A stretch of DNA of 64,000 nucleotides from the NCBI GenBank assembly GCA_965263485.1, contig CBDHHO010000004.1, positions 186,001 through 250,000 of the forward strand. Reading direction: 5' to 3'. Under the pieces are notes generated by a model. The model was not told the origin of the DNA, did no database searches, and saw only the letters and a program-made list of their open reading frames with translations. Of this stretch, positions 53,433 through 62,317 are shown in pieces. Positions within the stretch are counted from its first letter, which is position 1, and each line of letters begins with the position of its first letter. Made by a program: the position numbers and the translations under genes. The DNA comes from Haliotispira sp965263485 (lineage in GTDB: Bacteria; Spirochaetota; Spirochaetia; SP-2023).

Positions 53433-54404
53433 TCAAAGACCCTTCTGCATCATTTGCTCAAACGAAGTGATGATCTCGGTAATTCGCACCGAGAAATTTT
53501 CGTCGACCACTACCACTTCGCCGCGTGCGATCAGGTTGTTGTTGACCAGTACATCAACCGGCTCTCCCGCCTGTTTTTCCAGCTCAATGATGCTTCCCTC
53601 ACCGATGGTCAGCACATCCCGCAACTGCCACTTGGTGCGCCCCAGCTCTACCGCCAAAGTTACCGGTACATCCATCAGCAGACCCAAGTTCTGTTCTTCC
53701 TGGGGGCCGATTTCGTTGGCGCGAAAGTTGGGAAAGCTGACACCTTCAACTTTAGGGGCAGATTGCGAACTATTGCTGTTCTTTTGCACAAACAGCCCTT
53801 CTTGTAAGTGCAGGAGTCTGCCGACACTCTCTGCGAGGTCTTGGTTGATCACTTCGACTATGGACAGAGCCTTTTCTCCGTCAAAGCTGATGTCGTAGAG
53901 CAAGGTAAATACTGGTGGGGTGAGAGCCAAGGAATCTTTCTGAACGATCTGAACATTCGAGGCGGCCTGCGAAATGATCTCTCCAAATTCCTCCTCGACA
54001 AAGGCCAATTGTGCGTTGACCGACTGGGAAAAGGCTTCCCCGAGCGCCGAGAGGCCCGATTCGTCCAGTTCCGCGCTTTCAGCACCGACAATTGGGTTGG
54101 CAAGCGCTAGGGCTTCGACTTTGTCCAGGTAGTAGCTGTGCGCGCCAGTATAGGAGCCGCGGAAATTGATCTGCACATCGACCAGCTGTTCAGGCAGCCG
54201 GCTCAGCACATCTGAGGGCGAAGTCAGCAGTACCTGTGGATCGCCGATTTCGCAGTTTTTGCCGATCAGGCCGCCCAAAGTTTCGGCAAAGCTGGGACTC
54301 AGCCGCCGATTGACGCGCAGGAAGTCTTCTAGCTGCGGGGTCAGTTTATCGCTCTCCGGAGTCAAAAGAGCATTGATTTCATCTTCACTCAGGTTGTCAC
54401 TCAT
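53433..54404 (-). CDS. fliY: Flagellar motor switch protein FliY/FliN
   Basis: 323 residues. MSDNLSEDEINALLTPE is the FliM/FliY-type N-terminus that binds phosphorylated CheY. A CheC-like central part and a C-terminal SpoA (surface presentation of antigens) domain with GLLMDVPVTLAVELGRTKWQLRDVLTIGEGSIIEL follow. It is therefore FliY-type rather than the short FliN. The ATG is two bases after the fliM stop. It forms the lower C-ring. Confidence 0.9.
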   Translation of the reverse strand: MSDNLSEDEINALLTPESDKLTPQLEDFLRVNRRLSPSFAETLGGLIGKNCEIGDPQVLLTSPSDVLSRLPEQLVDVQINFRGSYTGAHSYYLDKVEALALANPIVGAESAELDESGLSALGEAFSQSVNAQLAFVEEEFGEIISQAASNVQIVQKDSLALTPPVFTLLYDISFDGEKALSIVEVINQDLAESVGRLLHLQEGLFVQKNSNSSQSAPKVEGVSFPNFRANEIGPQEEQNLGLLMDVPVTLAVELGRTKWQLRDVLTIGEGSIIELEKQAGEPVDVLVNNNLIARGEVVVVDENFSVRITEIITSFEQMMQKGL

Positions 54405-54405
54405 A

Positions 54406-55461
54406 CTAGATCGAATCTCCTCCGCCTATAATCAAATCATCCACATCAATCTCGTAAATATCCGAGGTCTTGTCCATTACCTGCACGCCAATGCGCTTGT
54501 TCTCCAGCACTCCTACACGGCAGTCGAATTTGGCCTTCCCGCCAATATGCAACAGTATCGGATTTTTGGCCAGAGAATCCAGTTTAATCAAGTCGCCGAC
54601 CTCTAAACCCATGATTTCTCGCAGATTTAAAGTGGTCCGGCCGACTTCCGCCACCAGAGCCAGTTCCACCTGGTTCAGGCGTTCTTCAACTTGGGCCAGG
54701 TTCTCCGGTGAGGTCTGCCGGTTGCGCGAAGCATACCAAAACTGTGATGAGAGCTTGCTGATGATCGGCTCCAGTGTCATATAGGGAATACAAAAATTGA
54801 TGATCCCTTCGGTTTTGTCAATGGCCGCTTCCAAGGTGATCAGCAGCACCATCTCTCCCGGTGCCACAATCTGGACGAACTGAGGATTGGTCTCAATGTG
54901 ACTCAGGCGTGGCCGCAGATCGATTAGCTGGCTCCAAGACTCGCGCAAGTTGCCCAGTATTCGTACCATAATCATTTCGGTAATCGAGATTTCGATGTCG
55001 GACAGCTCCCGCGTCCGGTCCAGCGTCTTGCCCGGCCCGCCCAGCAGACGGTCGAGAATAGCAAAAGTCACCGCCGGATCGATTTCCAGAATCGCTGAAC
55101 CCTTCAGTGGATCCATTTGTACCACAGCCAAGGTCGTGGGACTGGAGAGCGAACGGATAAATTCATCGTAGGTCAGCTCGTCCACCGCAGCAACATGCAC
55201 GTTGACGATGGAGCGCAGCTGTGCCGAGAGAGAAGTAGTAGTCAGGCGGGCAAAAGTCTCGTGCATCATTGAGACCGTGCGCATCTGCTCCTTGGAGAAC
55301 TTGCTGGGTCGCTTGAAGTCATAGAGACGCACGCGCTTGCGTCGTTTAGGCTTATCGTTGCTGCTCTGTTCGGTAAGGGCCATGTCGGGAGCCGGGTCTT
55401 CGCCGTTGGAAATTGAGTTCAGCAACTCATCAATTTCGTCTTGTGAAAGCGCTTCAGTCAT
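54406..55461 (-). CDS. fliM: Flagellar motor switch protein FliM
   Basis: 351 residues, normal length. LSQDEIDELL is the CheY-P binding peptide. The middle CheC-like domain has YDFKRPSKFSKEQMRTVSMMHETFAR and LIDLRPRLSHIETNPQFVQIV, and the C-terminal SpoA domain VEERLNQVELALVAEVGRTTLNLREIMGLEVGDLI. ATG 55461 gives the standard start; an earlier in-frame codon at 55506 adds residues not usual in the family. It forms the middle of the C-ring. Confidence 0.95.
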   Translation of the reverse strand: MTEALSQDEIDELLNSISNGEDPAPDMALTEQSSNDKPKRRKRVRLYDFKRPSKFSKEQMRTVSMMHETFARLTTTSLSAQLRSIVNVHVAAVDELTYDEFIRSLSSPTTLAVVQMDPLKGSAILEIDPAVTFAILDRLLGGPGKTLDRTRELSDIEISITEMIMVRILGNLRESWSQLIDLRPRLSHIETNPQFVQIVAPGEMVLLITLEAAIDKTEGIINFCIPYMTLEPIISKLSSQFWYASRNRQTSPENLAQVEERLNQVELALVAEVGRTTLNLREIMGLEVGDLIKLDSLAKNPILLHIGGKAKFDCRVGVLENKRIGVQVMDKTSDIYEIDVDDLIIGGGDSI

Positions 55462-55540
55462 ACTTCCGTTCCGTCCCGACAGGTTAAATATATCAGTGTA
55501 CGCCACCGCAGTCGCGCACCTTAAACCCCAATCAGATAGC

Positions 55541-56095
55541 TTAGAAATCCAGCACCTGTAAATCGGTAAATACTACCTCTTCAATTTTGCCGTTTTGCAG
55601 CAGCTCGTTGATCATCATTTTCAGTTCTTCCTTGATTCTGTCTTCGTTGGTACTGTTCAGCTCCCACGCGGTGTGGCTGGAAAAATATCTGCGAAAGAAG
55701 TCCGTCAGCTGCGGTTTGCGGCGGGTCAGCTCTTCACTCAGATTTCCAAAGGTCTCACCGTCATAGCCCAGCTCAATTTTGACGGTTACCGAACGCGGCG
55801 AAGCATCTGCGGTGCGGGTACGCAAGTCAGGGATCTGGTCGTAGTAGGTGTAAATCGGGTTGCTGGCGATGAACTCATTGGAAATTTGAGTCCGCTGGGT
55901 ATTGCGGTCACCGCTGTCCAGAACACGATTGGTCCAATAGGAGATCACAACCATCATAATCAGGAACACCAGAGCGATAGCGATGTAGACAAGAGCTTTG
56001 ACTATAATGCTGCCAACTCTGCTGCGTTTTTTGGCAGTGCCTCCAGAATCCCCATTTTCATCATCTACAACTTTTTCTACAATGTTATCTGCCAT
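55541..56095 (-). CDS. fliL: Flagellar basal body-associated protein FliL
   Basis: 184 residues. A cytoplasmic N-terminus, one membrane helix (VKALVYIAIALVFLIMMVVISYW, about 28-50) and a periplasmic FliL domain with SVTVKIELGYD and LNSTNEDRIKEELKMMINELL. It supports stator function. It is the first gene of this flagellar unit; in other spirochaetes motA and motB precede it, but here the upstream 790 bp are repeat-rich and without them. Confidence 0.9.
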   Translation of the reverse strand: MADNIVEKVVDDENGDSGGTAKKRSRVGSIIVKALVYIAIALVFLIMMVVISYWTNRVLDSGDRNTQRTQISNEFIASNPIYTYYDQIPDLRTRTADASPRSVTVKIELGYDGETFGNLSEELTRRKPQLTDFFRRYFSSHTAWELNSTNEDRIKEELKMMINELLQNGKIEEVVFTDLQVLDF

Positions 56096-56270
56096 ATTTG
56101 TCCCTCACTAGTTTTCCCATTTGTTTGGCAAGCAGAGCGCATATAAGGTATATGGCTCGGCAGTAAACTGCAAGCCCCAGTTTTGACAGAATGGGAATCC
56201 GGCCAGTTTAAGTTTCGCACCTTTCTTTACAAGTCAAAAACACTATAAATTCAGGGGATGGAATTCTCAT
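56096..56270. other. fliL upstream region
   Basis: About 175 bp with no gene. It should contain the fliL-fliM-fliY promoter on the minus strand; no clear consensus stands out. MotA/MotB, expected here in related operons, are not encoded. Confidence 0.4.
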
Positions 56271-56271
56271 C

Positions 56272-56565
56272 GGGAAAGCTCTAAAAGGCGGCTCTAAAAA
56301 TTCGCCCCGATGCCAAGCGAAGGGAGCAGACGGAGGAATCAGGTAACAGCCAGGAGCGCAGAGCCCTTTACAGGCTAGAAACATATGAGCAGAAAACGCA
56401 TGCACAGCAAAAGCCTGCCGTGGCTAATGCCGTTCGCTGGCAAAGGCCGTCTCCGGGGTGGAACTTCCCATTAATTGTTCGCAAAAAACAGCACAATAGC
56501 TGCTCCGGCCTGTTTCTATTGTCGTGATGCACCGCTAAAACTTAAGGGTACCTCTAAAAATTCGC
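56272..56565. mobile_element. MITE cluster with three ends
   Basis: GGGAAAGCTCTAAAA and GGCGGCTCTAAAAATTCG are in tandem at 56272-56304. A further left-type end, AGGGTACCTCTAAAAATTCGC, is at 56545-56565. The interior at 56305-56420 has GATGCCAAGCGAAGG-like sequence. It is best read as successive insertions at one place. Confidence 0.6.
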
Positions 56566-56570
56566 TTTTC

Positions 56571-56780
56571 CTATGAGGCTGTCTTTACCAACTGCACCGC
56601 CTGAGTGCCGCGGAATTTCTCCATAATAAGAGGCACGAAGGGCGGAAATTCAAGGTGTACCGAAGTACCGGGCTGGGCGCAGTTGTCAAGGACGGCTCGC
56701 AAGAAAAGCAAATTTTTGGAGATTTTCCTGCGATCTTCTTGCCCTCCGCGGGGAAATCGTATATTCTTTGAGAAGAACAA
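56571..56780 (-). CDS. Small unrecognised coding frame, possible fragment
   Basis: 69 codons. The translated part LLFLRAVLDNCAQPGTSVHLEFPPFVPLIM reads more like a real protein than the other frames, but I do not recognise it. The end lies next to a MITE border, so it may be the surviving part of a broken gene. No clear ribosome site. Confidence 0.25.
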   Translation of the reverse strand: MFFSKNIRFPRGGQEDRRKISKNLLFLRAVLDNCAQPGTSVHLEFPPFVPLIMEKFRGTQAVQLVKTAS

Positions 56781-56871
56781 GCCATTTCATAATCCCATTT
56801 TATCTTTTATTAAAACCATTCCGACCTTGGCCGGAACATCATCTTTATGCATTATTTTGCATAATAATACC

Positions 56872-56889
56872 AAGGAGTATTGCACTATG
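56872..56889 (+). promoter_or_regulatory. Ribosome-binding site and ATG of the phase-variable lipoprotein
   Basis: AAGGAG at 56872-56877, nine bases, then ATG at 56887. This is the only good start before the lipoprotein. It is followed after eight codons by the CGCTCAT repeats. Confidence 0.75.
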
Positions 56890-58100
56890 GAACACAAGTT
56901 CAGTAAAATTCGCTCATCGCTCATCGCTCATCGCTCATCGCTCATCGCTCATCGAAAAAATTAAACCCATATAGCAGAGGAAATTATTTCTCTGTCGGTA
57001 TTTCACGCCCATTTATCCTTTTATTTGTCTGCTCCCTAGTTTTGTTGGTCGCCTGCGATCCTCCCTCCGGCAGCGAGGGAGGCAGCAAGGACGGCAGCGA
57101 GGGCGGCAGCGAGGGCGGCAGCGAGACCGTGCGCCTTGCCTTCTCCGACCATTCCGACCGAAGCCAGAGCATCATCGGCATGCGGGAATTCCTGCTTACT
57201 GTGCGAGCGGACAGCGGAACTTATGACTTCATAGCCAGCGACTCCAGCACGCCGCCGGACTGGAGCCGGGTGGAGAACAGCCCGGCGAAACTCAGCCGAA
57301 CCTTCGTTACCGGGCAGCCCCGGGAAATCTATTTCAGCCTGACAGATGCCTTCAGCCCGGCGAATGCTCGCACGGCAACAGCCGACGGATACCTTATCAA
57401 CGCAGCTACGGAAAACGAAGCGGAGCGGCTGAAGAGCATCGGCTTTATGGGCCCCGCAACACAATATTATGTCCACGCCTACAAAGAAGGAGTCCCCATG
57501 AGCCGCTCCGGGGCCATTACCACAATGGACTATCCCACCAGCTTCCCGCAGACCAGTTCCGCTGAGGACTGGACCAACCGAAACTTCCCCGAAAACCCCT
57601 ACCGCAGCGATAAGGCACCCGGTTTTGTCGGCTCCTACTCCTGGGCGATGGGAATGTGGCTGTCCACCACCGGTGAATCCGCACGCCATACCATAGAAGT
57701 CCGAAGGGGCGAAAATTACTATCTGCCGATCCGCATGGTCGCCCCCTCCACCGGAACCGGAGCAGTGGGATGTATAAGATCCGAAATAACAACTTTGGGA
57801 CCGGTCGATGTTTTTTTCAATACCGGGACGAGTATAAATTCTGTCAAGTTTACCTACCCTCAAGTATCTCAAACGAGCGGGGCCCTAGTGATCACCAATA
57901 AGAACGGGATTCAGAGTCCTTATTATGATTTGATGTCACCAATTCGACAATCCAGTATCGAGAGTCTATCGGACACAGGTTCGGCTGCCCAAACCACTGC
58001 CGACTGGATTGTAGGCAGTAATTGTTATGCGCAGAATCCTATTGCTTCTCCAATGAAGATGGCCCGTCGCGTAATAAGCTACCGCCGTGTGCTTGAGTGA
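56887..58100 (+). CDS. Phase-variable surface lipoprotein (OFF in this sequence)
   Basis: The start at 56887 encodes MEHKFSKI, enters six CGCTCAT units (read as R-S-S-L-I-A-H) and stops at 56964. In the next frame, open from 56907 through the repeats to 58100, comes RPFILLFVCSLVLLVAC, a lipoprotein signal with Cys codon at 57054. A Gly/Ser/Glu-rich spacer and about 320 residues of unrecognised exported domain follow. No start codon exists in that frame after its stop at 56904, so it cannot be expressed as it stands. One unit more, or two fewer, joins ATG and lipoprotein in frame. The mature protein would have 348 residues. Function unknown; surface exposure is inferred. Confidence 0.75.
56911..56954 (+). 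repeat. Heptanucleotide tandem repeat CGCTCAT x 6.3
   Basis: Six perfect CGCTCAT units plus CG. Seven is not a multiple of three, so each gain or loss shifts the reading frame. All three frames through the repeat are open and give the same heptapeptide cycle. Confidence 0.95.
57069..57125 (+). repeat. Gly-Ser-Glu spacer repeat of the lipoprotein
   Basis: Imperfect 12-base units around GGCGGCAGCGAG encode G-G-S-E. Units are in multiples of three, so changes would only alter spacer length. It lies just after the lipidated Cys. Confidence 0.7.
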
Positions 58101-58110
58101 TACATAGCAA

Positions 58111-58148
58111 CCCCAACCTATAGGGTTTTCAAACCCTATAGGTTGGGG
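58111..58148 (+). terminator. Long perfect hairpin after the lipoprotein gene
   Basis: CCCCAACCTATAGGGTTT and its exact inverse form an 18-bp stem with a two-base loop. It starts 11 bp after the lipoprotein stop. The U-run afterwards is short (TGTTTG), so termination may be factor-assisted. Confidence 0.65.
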
Positions 58149-58155
58149 TGTTTGA

Positions 58156-58164
58156 GGGGGGGGG
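58156..58164. repeat. Intergenic G9 run
   Basis: Nine G between the hairpin and the small gene at 58266. Such tracts can vary in length; here it is outside any coding frame and could change promoter spacing. Confidence 0.7.
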
Positions 58165-58265
58165 CAGACATGAGCCTTTGGCCTTTCCCGAAGCAGCAGC
58201 AAACGATGGGCGCTTGAGCCCTGAGTAGCGAGATATTATTCGCTATGTCTATGAGGTCTACGACT

Positions 58266-58511
58266 ATGCTCAGTCTCACTAAGCCGAGCTTGGAGCAGCA
58301 GGCCGAGCTGGCCATCCGGACGCAGCTGGGCGACTGGTTTGTCGATCCTGTGCTGGGCAGCGAGTTGCACCAGGTCAACCAGCTTAAAAGCAGCCGGGGA
58401 AACTACCTGAAACTGCGACGGAGTGTGGTCAATGCAGTGGCACACCTGCTGGTCGAGACTTGGCAGGAAGGCGATGAATTTCTATATCGCATTACAGAGA
58501 GAGATAGATGA
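58266..58511 (+). CDS. Small protein resembling phage GP46-type tail component
   Basis: 81 residues. GDWFVDPVLGSELHQVNQLKS followed by a helical C-terminus resembles the rGWW-D-GS-LW pattern of Mu-like GP46 proteins. The N-terminal half of that family is only partly present. ATG 58266 follows GAGG by nine bases. No other phage gene is near, so it may be a remnant or an unrelated small gene. Low certainty. Confidence 0.4.
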   Translation: MLSLTKPSLEQQAELAIRTQLGDWFVDPVLGSELHQVNQLKSSRGNYLKLRRSVVNAVAHLLVETWQEGDEFLYRITERDR

Positions 58512-58541
58512 ACTTCCCTACATTAGAAACCTTGGAACAAC

Positions 58542-58625
58542 TGCCGGGGACCGGAGTCGAACCGGCACGCCCTTCCGGACATGGGATTTTAAGTCCCAGG
58601 TGTCTACCCATTCCACCACCCCGGC
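58542..58625 (-). tRNA. tRNA-Leu (anticodon UAA)
   Basis: Acceptor GCCGGGG pairs with CCCCGGC. The anticodon stem TGGGA/TCCCA holds the loop CTTAAAA, anticodon TAA. There is a long variable arm and a T-loop TTCGACT. 84 nt; CCA is not encoded. Confidence 0.92.
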
Positions 58626-58758
58626 AAGCTGCCGCAAGAGGAACCAGATACTGCGACAGAAGCTGTAATATAGTGATGCCAGACTCTGCTGTCAAAAGGA
58701 CAGTAGCGGCCGTGCGCTTTCCCGAAGAACGCACCAGACAAAAGGAATTCTTCCTCCC

Positions 58759-60036
58759 ATGAAAGCAAGTAATAGTAAGCTGCCCAAACCCGCTTGGAGC
58801 AAACACCCCAACGGTACGATCAACACAGCCCAAGGTTTTCGCGCCAGCGGTATTCATGCTGGATTCCGGCGCAATTCCAGCCGTCTGGACCTCGCTTGCA
58901 TCTATTCAGAAGTTCCGGCACAGACTGCGGCTATGTTTACCCGTAATCAGTTCTGCGGTGCCCATGTTACTTTGATGCGCCAGTCACTGGCCCGAAGTGG
59001 CGGAGTGCTGCAAGGATTGATCTGCAACAGCGGTCAGGCCAATACCGGGACCGGCAGGCGTGGTATTGAAGTCGCACAGCAGGTACAGGCTCTATACCAG
59101 CAAAAAATGGGGATAGCGAAACCGGAATGGGTCGGGGTATACTCCACCGGAGTAATGGGTGTACTGCCTGATATAAAGTGCTTTGAAGACGGTATCGTGC
59201 GCTCGCGACCCGGCAGCTCACCCAAGGATGGCAGCAATTTCAGCCGGGCGATTTTGACCACCGACCAAGTGGCCAAAACCAGCTGCTATACCATGAAAAT
59301 TGACGGTAAGCCGGTAACGCTCTCGGGCAACGCCAAGGGTTCGGGCATGGTCCACCCCAATATGGCAACGATGCTGGCCTTTCTCACCACGGACGCGCTG
59401 GTGGCCGAGGACGTTCTTCAGCCTCTGTTGGCGCAATGTGTCGATCGCTCCTTTCATCGCATCAGCATCGATGGAGATACTTCAACCAATGATTCGGTAT
59501 TGCTGATGGCAAACGGGGTGGCGGGCAACCGGCCTCTGGGACCGGAGCATCCGTCTTGGGGAGTCTTTGCCGGGGCGTTGCAGGCCCTGTGCCTGGACCT
59601 GGCGCACGCCATCGTGCGGGATGCCGAGGGCGCGCACAAGTTCATCGAAGTCGAAGTTTTGGGGGCACCCAGCGAAGAGCAAGCGGCCTGCTGTGCCAAA
59701 AGCGTCATTTCTTCGAGTCTGTTCAAGGCGGCAATGTATGGTGAAGACATGAACTGGGGCCGGATCAACAGCGCTTTGGGCGCGGCTGTGTCCGCCCACC
59801 GGTTGCCGATCGATTTTTCCAAGCTGGACCTGAGCGCAGGGCGCGGCAAGGATGCAATTCCGTTGATGCGTGGGAGCGAATTGCTGGAGTTCTCCGAGCA
59901 TGAGGCAGCCGCACTGCTCTCCCAGTCGAATATCTACTTTACCATCGAACTGCACTGCGGCTCTGAGAGAGCCAAAGCCTGGGGCTGTGACCTCTCTTAC
60001 GACTACATCCACATCAACGCGGCCAAGAGGAGCTGA
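58759..60036 (+). CDS. argJ: Bifunctional ornithine acetyltransferase / N-acetylglutamate synthase
   Basis: 425 residues. GFRASGIHAGFRRNSSRLDLACIYSE begins the fold. GNAKGSGMVHPNMATMLAFLTTDA is the self-cleavage motif; Thr204 is the new N-terminal nucleophile of the beta chain. STNDSVLLMANG and MYGEDMNWGRI (active-site Glu) complete the family. It recycles the acetyl group in arginine synthesis. AGGA lies before the ATG at a long distance. Single gene, no other arg genes nearby. Confidence 0.93.
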   Translation: MKASNSKLPKPAWSKHPNGTINTAQGFRASGIHAGFRRNSSRLDLACIYSEVPAQTAAMFTRNQFCGAHVTLMRQSLARSGGVLQGLICNSGQANTGTGRRGIEVAQQVQALYQQKMGIAKPEWVGVYSTGVMGVLPDIKCFEDGIVRSRPGSSPKDGSNFSRAILTTDQVAKTSCYTMKIDGKPVTLSGNAKGSGMVHPNMATMLAFLTTDALVAEDVLQPLLAQCVDRSFHRISIDGDTSTNDSVLLMANGVAGNRPLGPEHPSWGVFAGALQALCLDLAHAIVRDAEGAHKFIEVEVLGAPSEEQAACCAKSVISSSLFKAAMYGEDMNWGRINSALGAAVSAHRLPIDFSKLDLSAGRGKDAIPLMRGSELLEFSEHEAAALLSQSNIYFTIELHCGSERAKAWGCDLSYDYIHINAAKRS

Positions 60037-60059
60037 GCTGATCGGAGGAAATCCTGCGG

Positions 60060-61172
60060 CTAACGCATCCTTTGCAGCCGGTAGCGGCGCAGCATGCTCT
60101 TGGGCAGGAAGCGTTTCAAACGGCGCAGCCGGGCCTTACAAAGCGCCTTCCGCTCCGCCCGGGGAAATCCGGCAGATTCGGCCTTGCGCTCCGCAGGCTC
60201 TGCTATGTCATTTTGCGGTGCGGTAAAGCCCTCGCGGAGCAAGTCCTGCGGGCGCAGTGGAGAGACGGGTAAAGAGCCCTGCTGCTCAAAATAGTCTTCC
60301 AGCCTGCGGCAGAACTCCCGGTACCCGGCAGGGCTCAGAAGTTCCAAAGATTCGGAGATCTTGGCCCAGATATTCCGGGCCATGGGTAGCTGAGAAAACG
60401 GGGGCAGGGGCCCCGCTCCGGAACCTGCTAGCTCTTCGAGCACGCCTTTGATCACAGTTAAGCTGAGCAGCGCGGATGAGACTTTTTTCAGGCGGAATGC
60501 CTCGCTTTTGTTGCGCCAGGTTCCGGCACTGGCCAGATTGCGGTAATAGAGCGGCTTGCGCAGCACGCCGATGCTGCGGGCGTATCGTGCGAGGAACAGA
60601 GCCTGTATATCATCGGTGGCCGCGTACAAGGGTAGTTTGGGCAGCTCGGGATAGATCCGGCGGCGCAGGCTGGTTTTCACTAGGGTGCCGCAGTCGACAA
60701 TAAAATAGTCGAGCCAAAGAAGGCTTTCCAGTAAATCTTTCCTGGATCCTTTGTTCGGGATTCCCGGTCCGTAGTCCCAAAGGAACAAGCGCCGGTTCCC
60801 GGCTACAAGCTGGTGCAGGCACATGGCGATGTCCAGGTCGCGAGACCGGGCGTAGTGGTAGAGCCGCTCCACATGATCACTTCCCAGATAATCATCGGCA
60901 TCCAGAACACAGCAGTACTCTCCCGACAGTTCTGTACTGAATTCATTGATAATCCGGTACTGTCCCCGGTTGCTTGCCAGATTGACGCTGCGGATGCGAC
61001 CATCGCGCCGGGCGTAGTCTTGGCAAAGATCCCAAGTCCCGTCCGTGCTGCAATCATTGACAATCAGCAGCTCCCAAGCCGCTTCGCTCTGGTTCAGCAC
61101 ACTTTCGATGCAGGGGCCGATATAGTCCTGATAGTTATGGGCCGGGATCAGAAATGATACCTTGGGGGACAT
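60060..61172 (-). CDS. Glycosyltransferase family 2
   Basis: 370 residues. A GT-A domain begins VSFLIPAHNYQDYIGPCIESVL, with NDCSTDGTWD and the metal-binding LDADDYLGSD. The C-terminal ~100 residues are basic (RRLKRFLPKSMLRRYRL) and may attach to the membrane. The ATG overlaps the stop of the upstream transferase by one base (TGATG). It probably builds a surface polysaccharide or glycoprotein glycan together with its neighbours. Confidence 0.88.
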   Translation of the reverse strand: MSPKVSFLIPAHNYQDYIGPCIESVLNQSEAAWELLIVNDCSTDGTWDLCQDYARRDGRIRSVNLASNRGQYRIINEFSTELSGEYCCVLDADDYLGSDHVERLYHYARSRDLDIAMCLHQLVAGNRRLFLWDYGPGIPNKGSRKDLLESLLWLDYFIVDCGTLVKTSLRRRIYPELPKLPLYAATDDIQALFLARYARSIGVLRKPLYYRNLASAGTWRNKSEAFRLKKVSSALLSLTVIKGVLEELAGSGAGPLPPFSQLPMARNIWAKISESLELLSPAGYREFCRRLEDYFEQQGSLPVSPLRPQDLLREGFTAPQNDIAEPAERKAESAGFPRAERKALCKARLRRLKRFLPKSMLRRYRLQRMR

Positions 61173-62317
61173 CAGGGCCTCGCACCGCGGGCCCTCCGGC
61201 GCAGCTGCCGCAGGTGCTGCACGAGCCGGCCCGGCAGCAGGGATTTCAGCAGGGCCCTGAGCAGGTGCAACGAGGCAAAACCCTGTTGGCGGAACAACTG
61301 CTTCATCTGCTCCCGGACCGCCAAGGATTCTTCTGCTTCAATCCGCTCAACCGGAATCCGGCCCGGATACAGGCTGCCGTCAAGTGGGCTCTGAGCCCCG
61401 GAACTAAAGTGGGTGCCCTCCTCATAACCGATGTGCGCGGCCAGAGCCCGGCCGGGGTAGAGAGTCAGCATGTCCCGCAGGAACAGTGAGGCGTAGAAAC
61501 GCACGCCCCAAGAGCTGTTGCGTCCGGCGATCTGGTCGCGCAGCATCTGGCTGTAGGGATAGCAGCCATCGTAGTCAAAGCAAAAGAACAGTTTGCGCCG
61601 GCGCAGTTCCCGCAGCAGCTCCCTCCCGTCAAAACGGACCTGCTGCCAGACCCGCTGCCAGGTGCCCCAGGCAAAGTCACCGCTCATCCGGGCAAAGAAC
61701 AGCCCCGGAGTCTCAAAGCTCGCAGCGCGGTTCTGCGCGTTGCTGTGCTCCGGCAGGTCGAAGACATGGGCCCGCACTGAGCCCACCCGCTCATCATCCC
61801 GGTAGAGTTCCAGCCCCTGGTTCATGAATTCGAGAAAGTAGGGGCTGAGCAGCACATCGTCCTCCAGCACAATTACCCGATCGTACCGCTCCAACACCGT
61901 ACTGACACCCCGGATCACCGAGGGGGCCAGGCCCAGGTTGCTTTCGGCTTCGATAAGGTGTACCCGGGCGAAACTCTGCTGCCAGCGCTCCTGCCGGATC
62001 AGCCGGCGCACAGCATCGACCCGGGTCGGGCTCTCTGTTTTTTTAGAAGTGTTCGCAGGTGGCCCGTCGGCATAAATATACAGGGTGCTGGCCGGGGCCA
62101 GGCCGTTGGCCGCCAGGGAGCCCAGACTCTTTTCCAGCAGCTGCGGGCGCTGGTAGCAGAATAACACGATGGGGGCACAGGAGCCCCGGAGGCCGAAGTT
62201 GTTCCGGGCGGTCTTTTCAGCTGTTTTGCGGGCTGTCGGGGCCATGGGGTCTCCGGGGCTCGGCTTACCGGACTGCTGGACAGCGCCTAGCTTTTTATCC
62301 AGAATACCGCCATGCAA
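61172..62317 (-). CDS. Glycosyltransferase (GT-A, sugar transferase)
   Basis: 381 residues. APIVLFCYQRPQLLEKSLGSL and VIVLEDDVLLSPYFLEFM (the DxD-like metal motif EDD) place it among GT-A transferases related to the GNT-I/GT2-like group. GDFAWGTWQRVWQ is the mid-domain pattern seen in this group of bacterial sugar transferases. No membrane segment. It starts divergently against the DegT aminotransferase; their 5' ends overlap by about 6 bp. A role in decorating a surface glycan with an amino sugar is inferred. Confidence 0.8.
   Translation of the reverse strand: MHGGILDKKLGAVQQSGKPSPGDPMAPTARKTAEKTARNNFGLRGSCAPIVLFCYQRPQLLEKSLGSLAANGLAPASTLYIYADGPPANTSKKTESPTRVDAVRRLIRQERWQQSFARVHLIEAESNLGLAPSVIRGVSTVLERYDRVIVLEDDVLLSPYFLEFMNQGLELYRDDERVGSVRAHVFDLPEHSNAQNRAASFETPGLFFARMSGDFAWGTWQRVWQQVRFDGRELLRELRRRKLFFCFDYDGCYPYSQMLRDQIAGRNSSWGVRFYASLFLRDMLTLYPGRALAAHIGYEEGTHFSSGAQSPLDGSLYPGRIPVERIEAEESLAVREQMKQLFRQQGFASLHLLRALLKSLLPGRLVQHLRQLRRRARGARP

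Noticed and set aside
56911..56954. Possible CRISPR-like array
   Set aside because: Units are seven bases with no spacers; it is a simple tandem repeat inside a coding start.
57036..57872. Long minus-strand frame opposite the lipoprotein
   Set aside because: Antisense to the signal peptide, Gly/Ser spacer and exported domain; low-complexity content.
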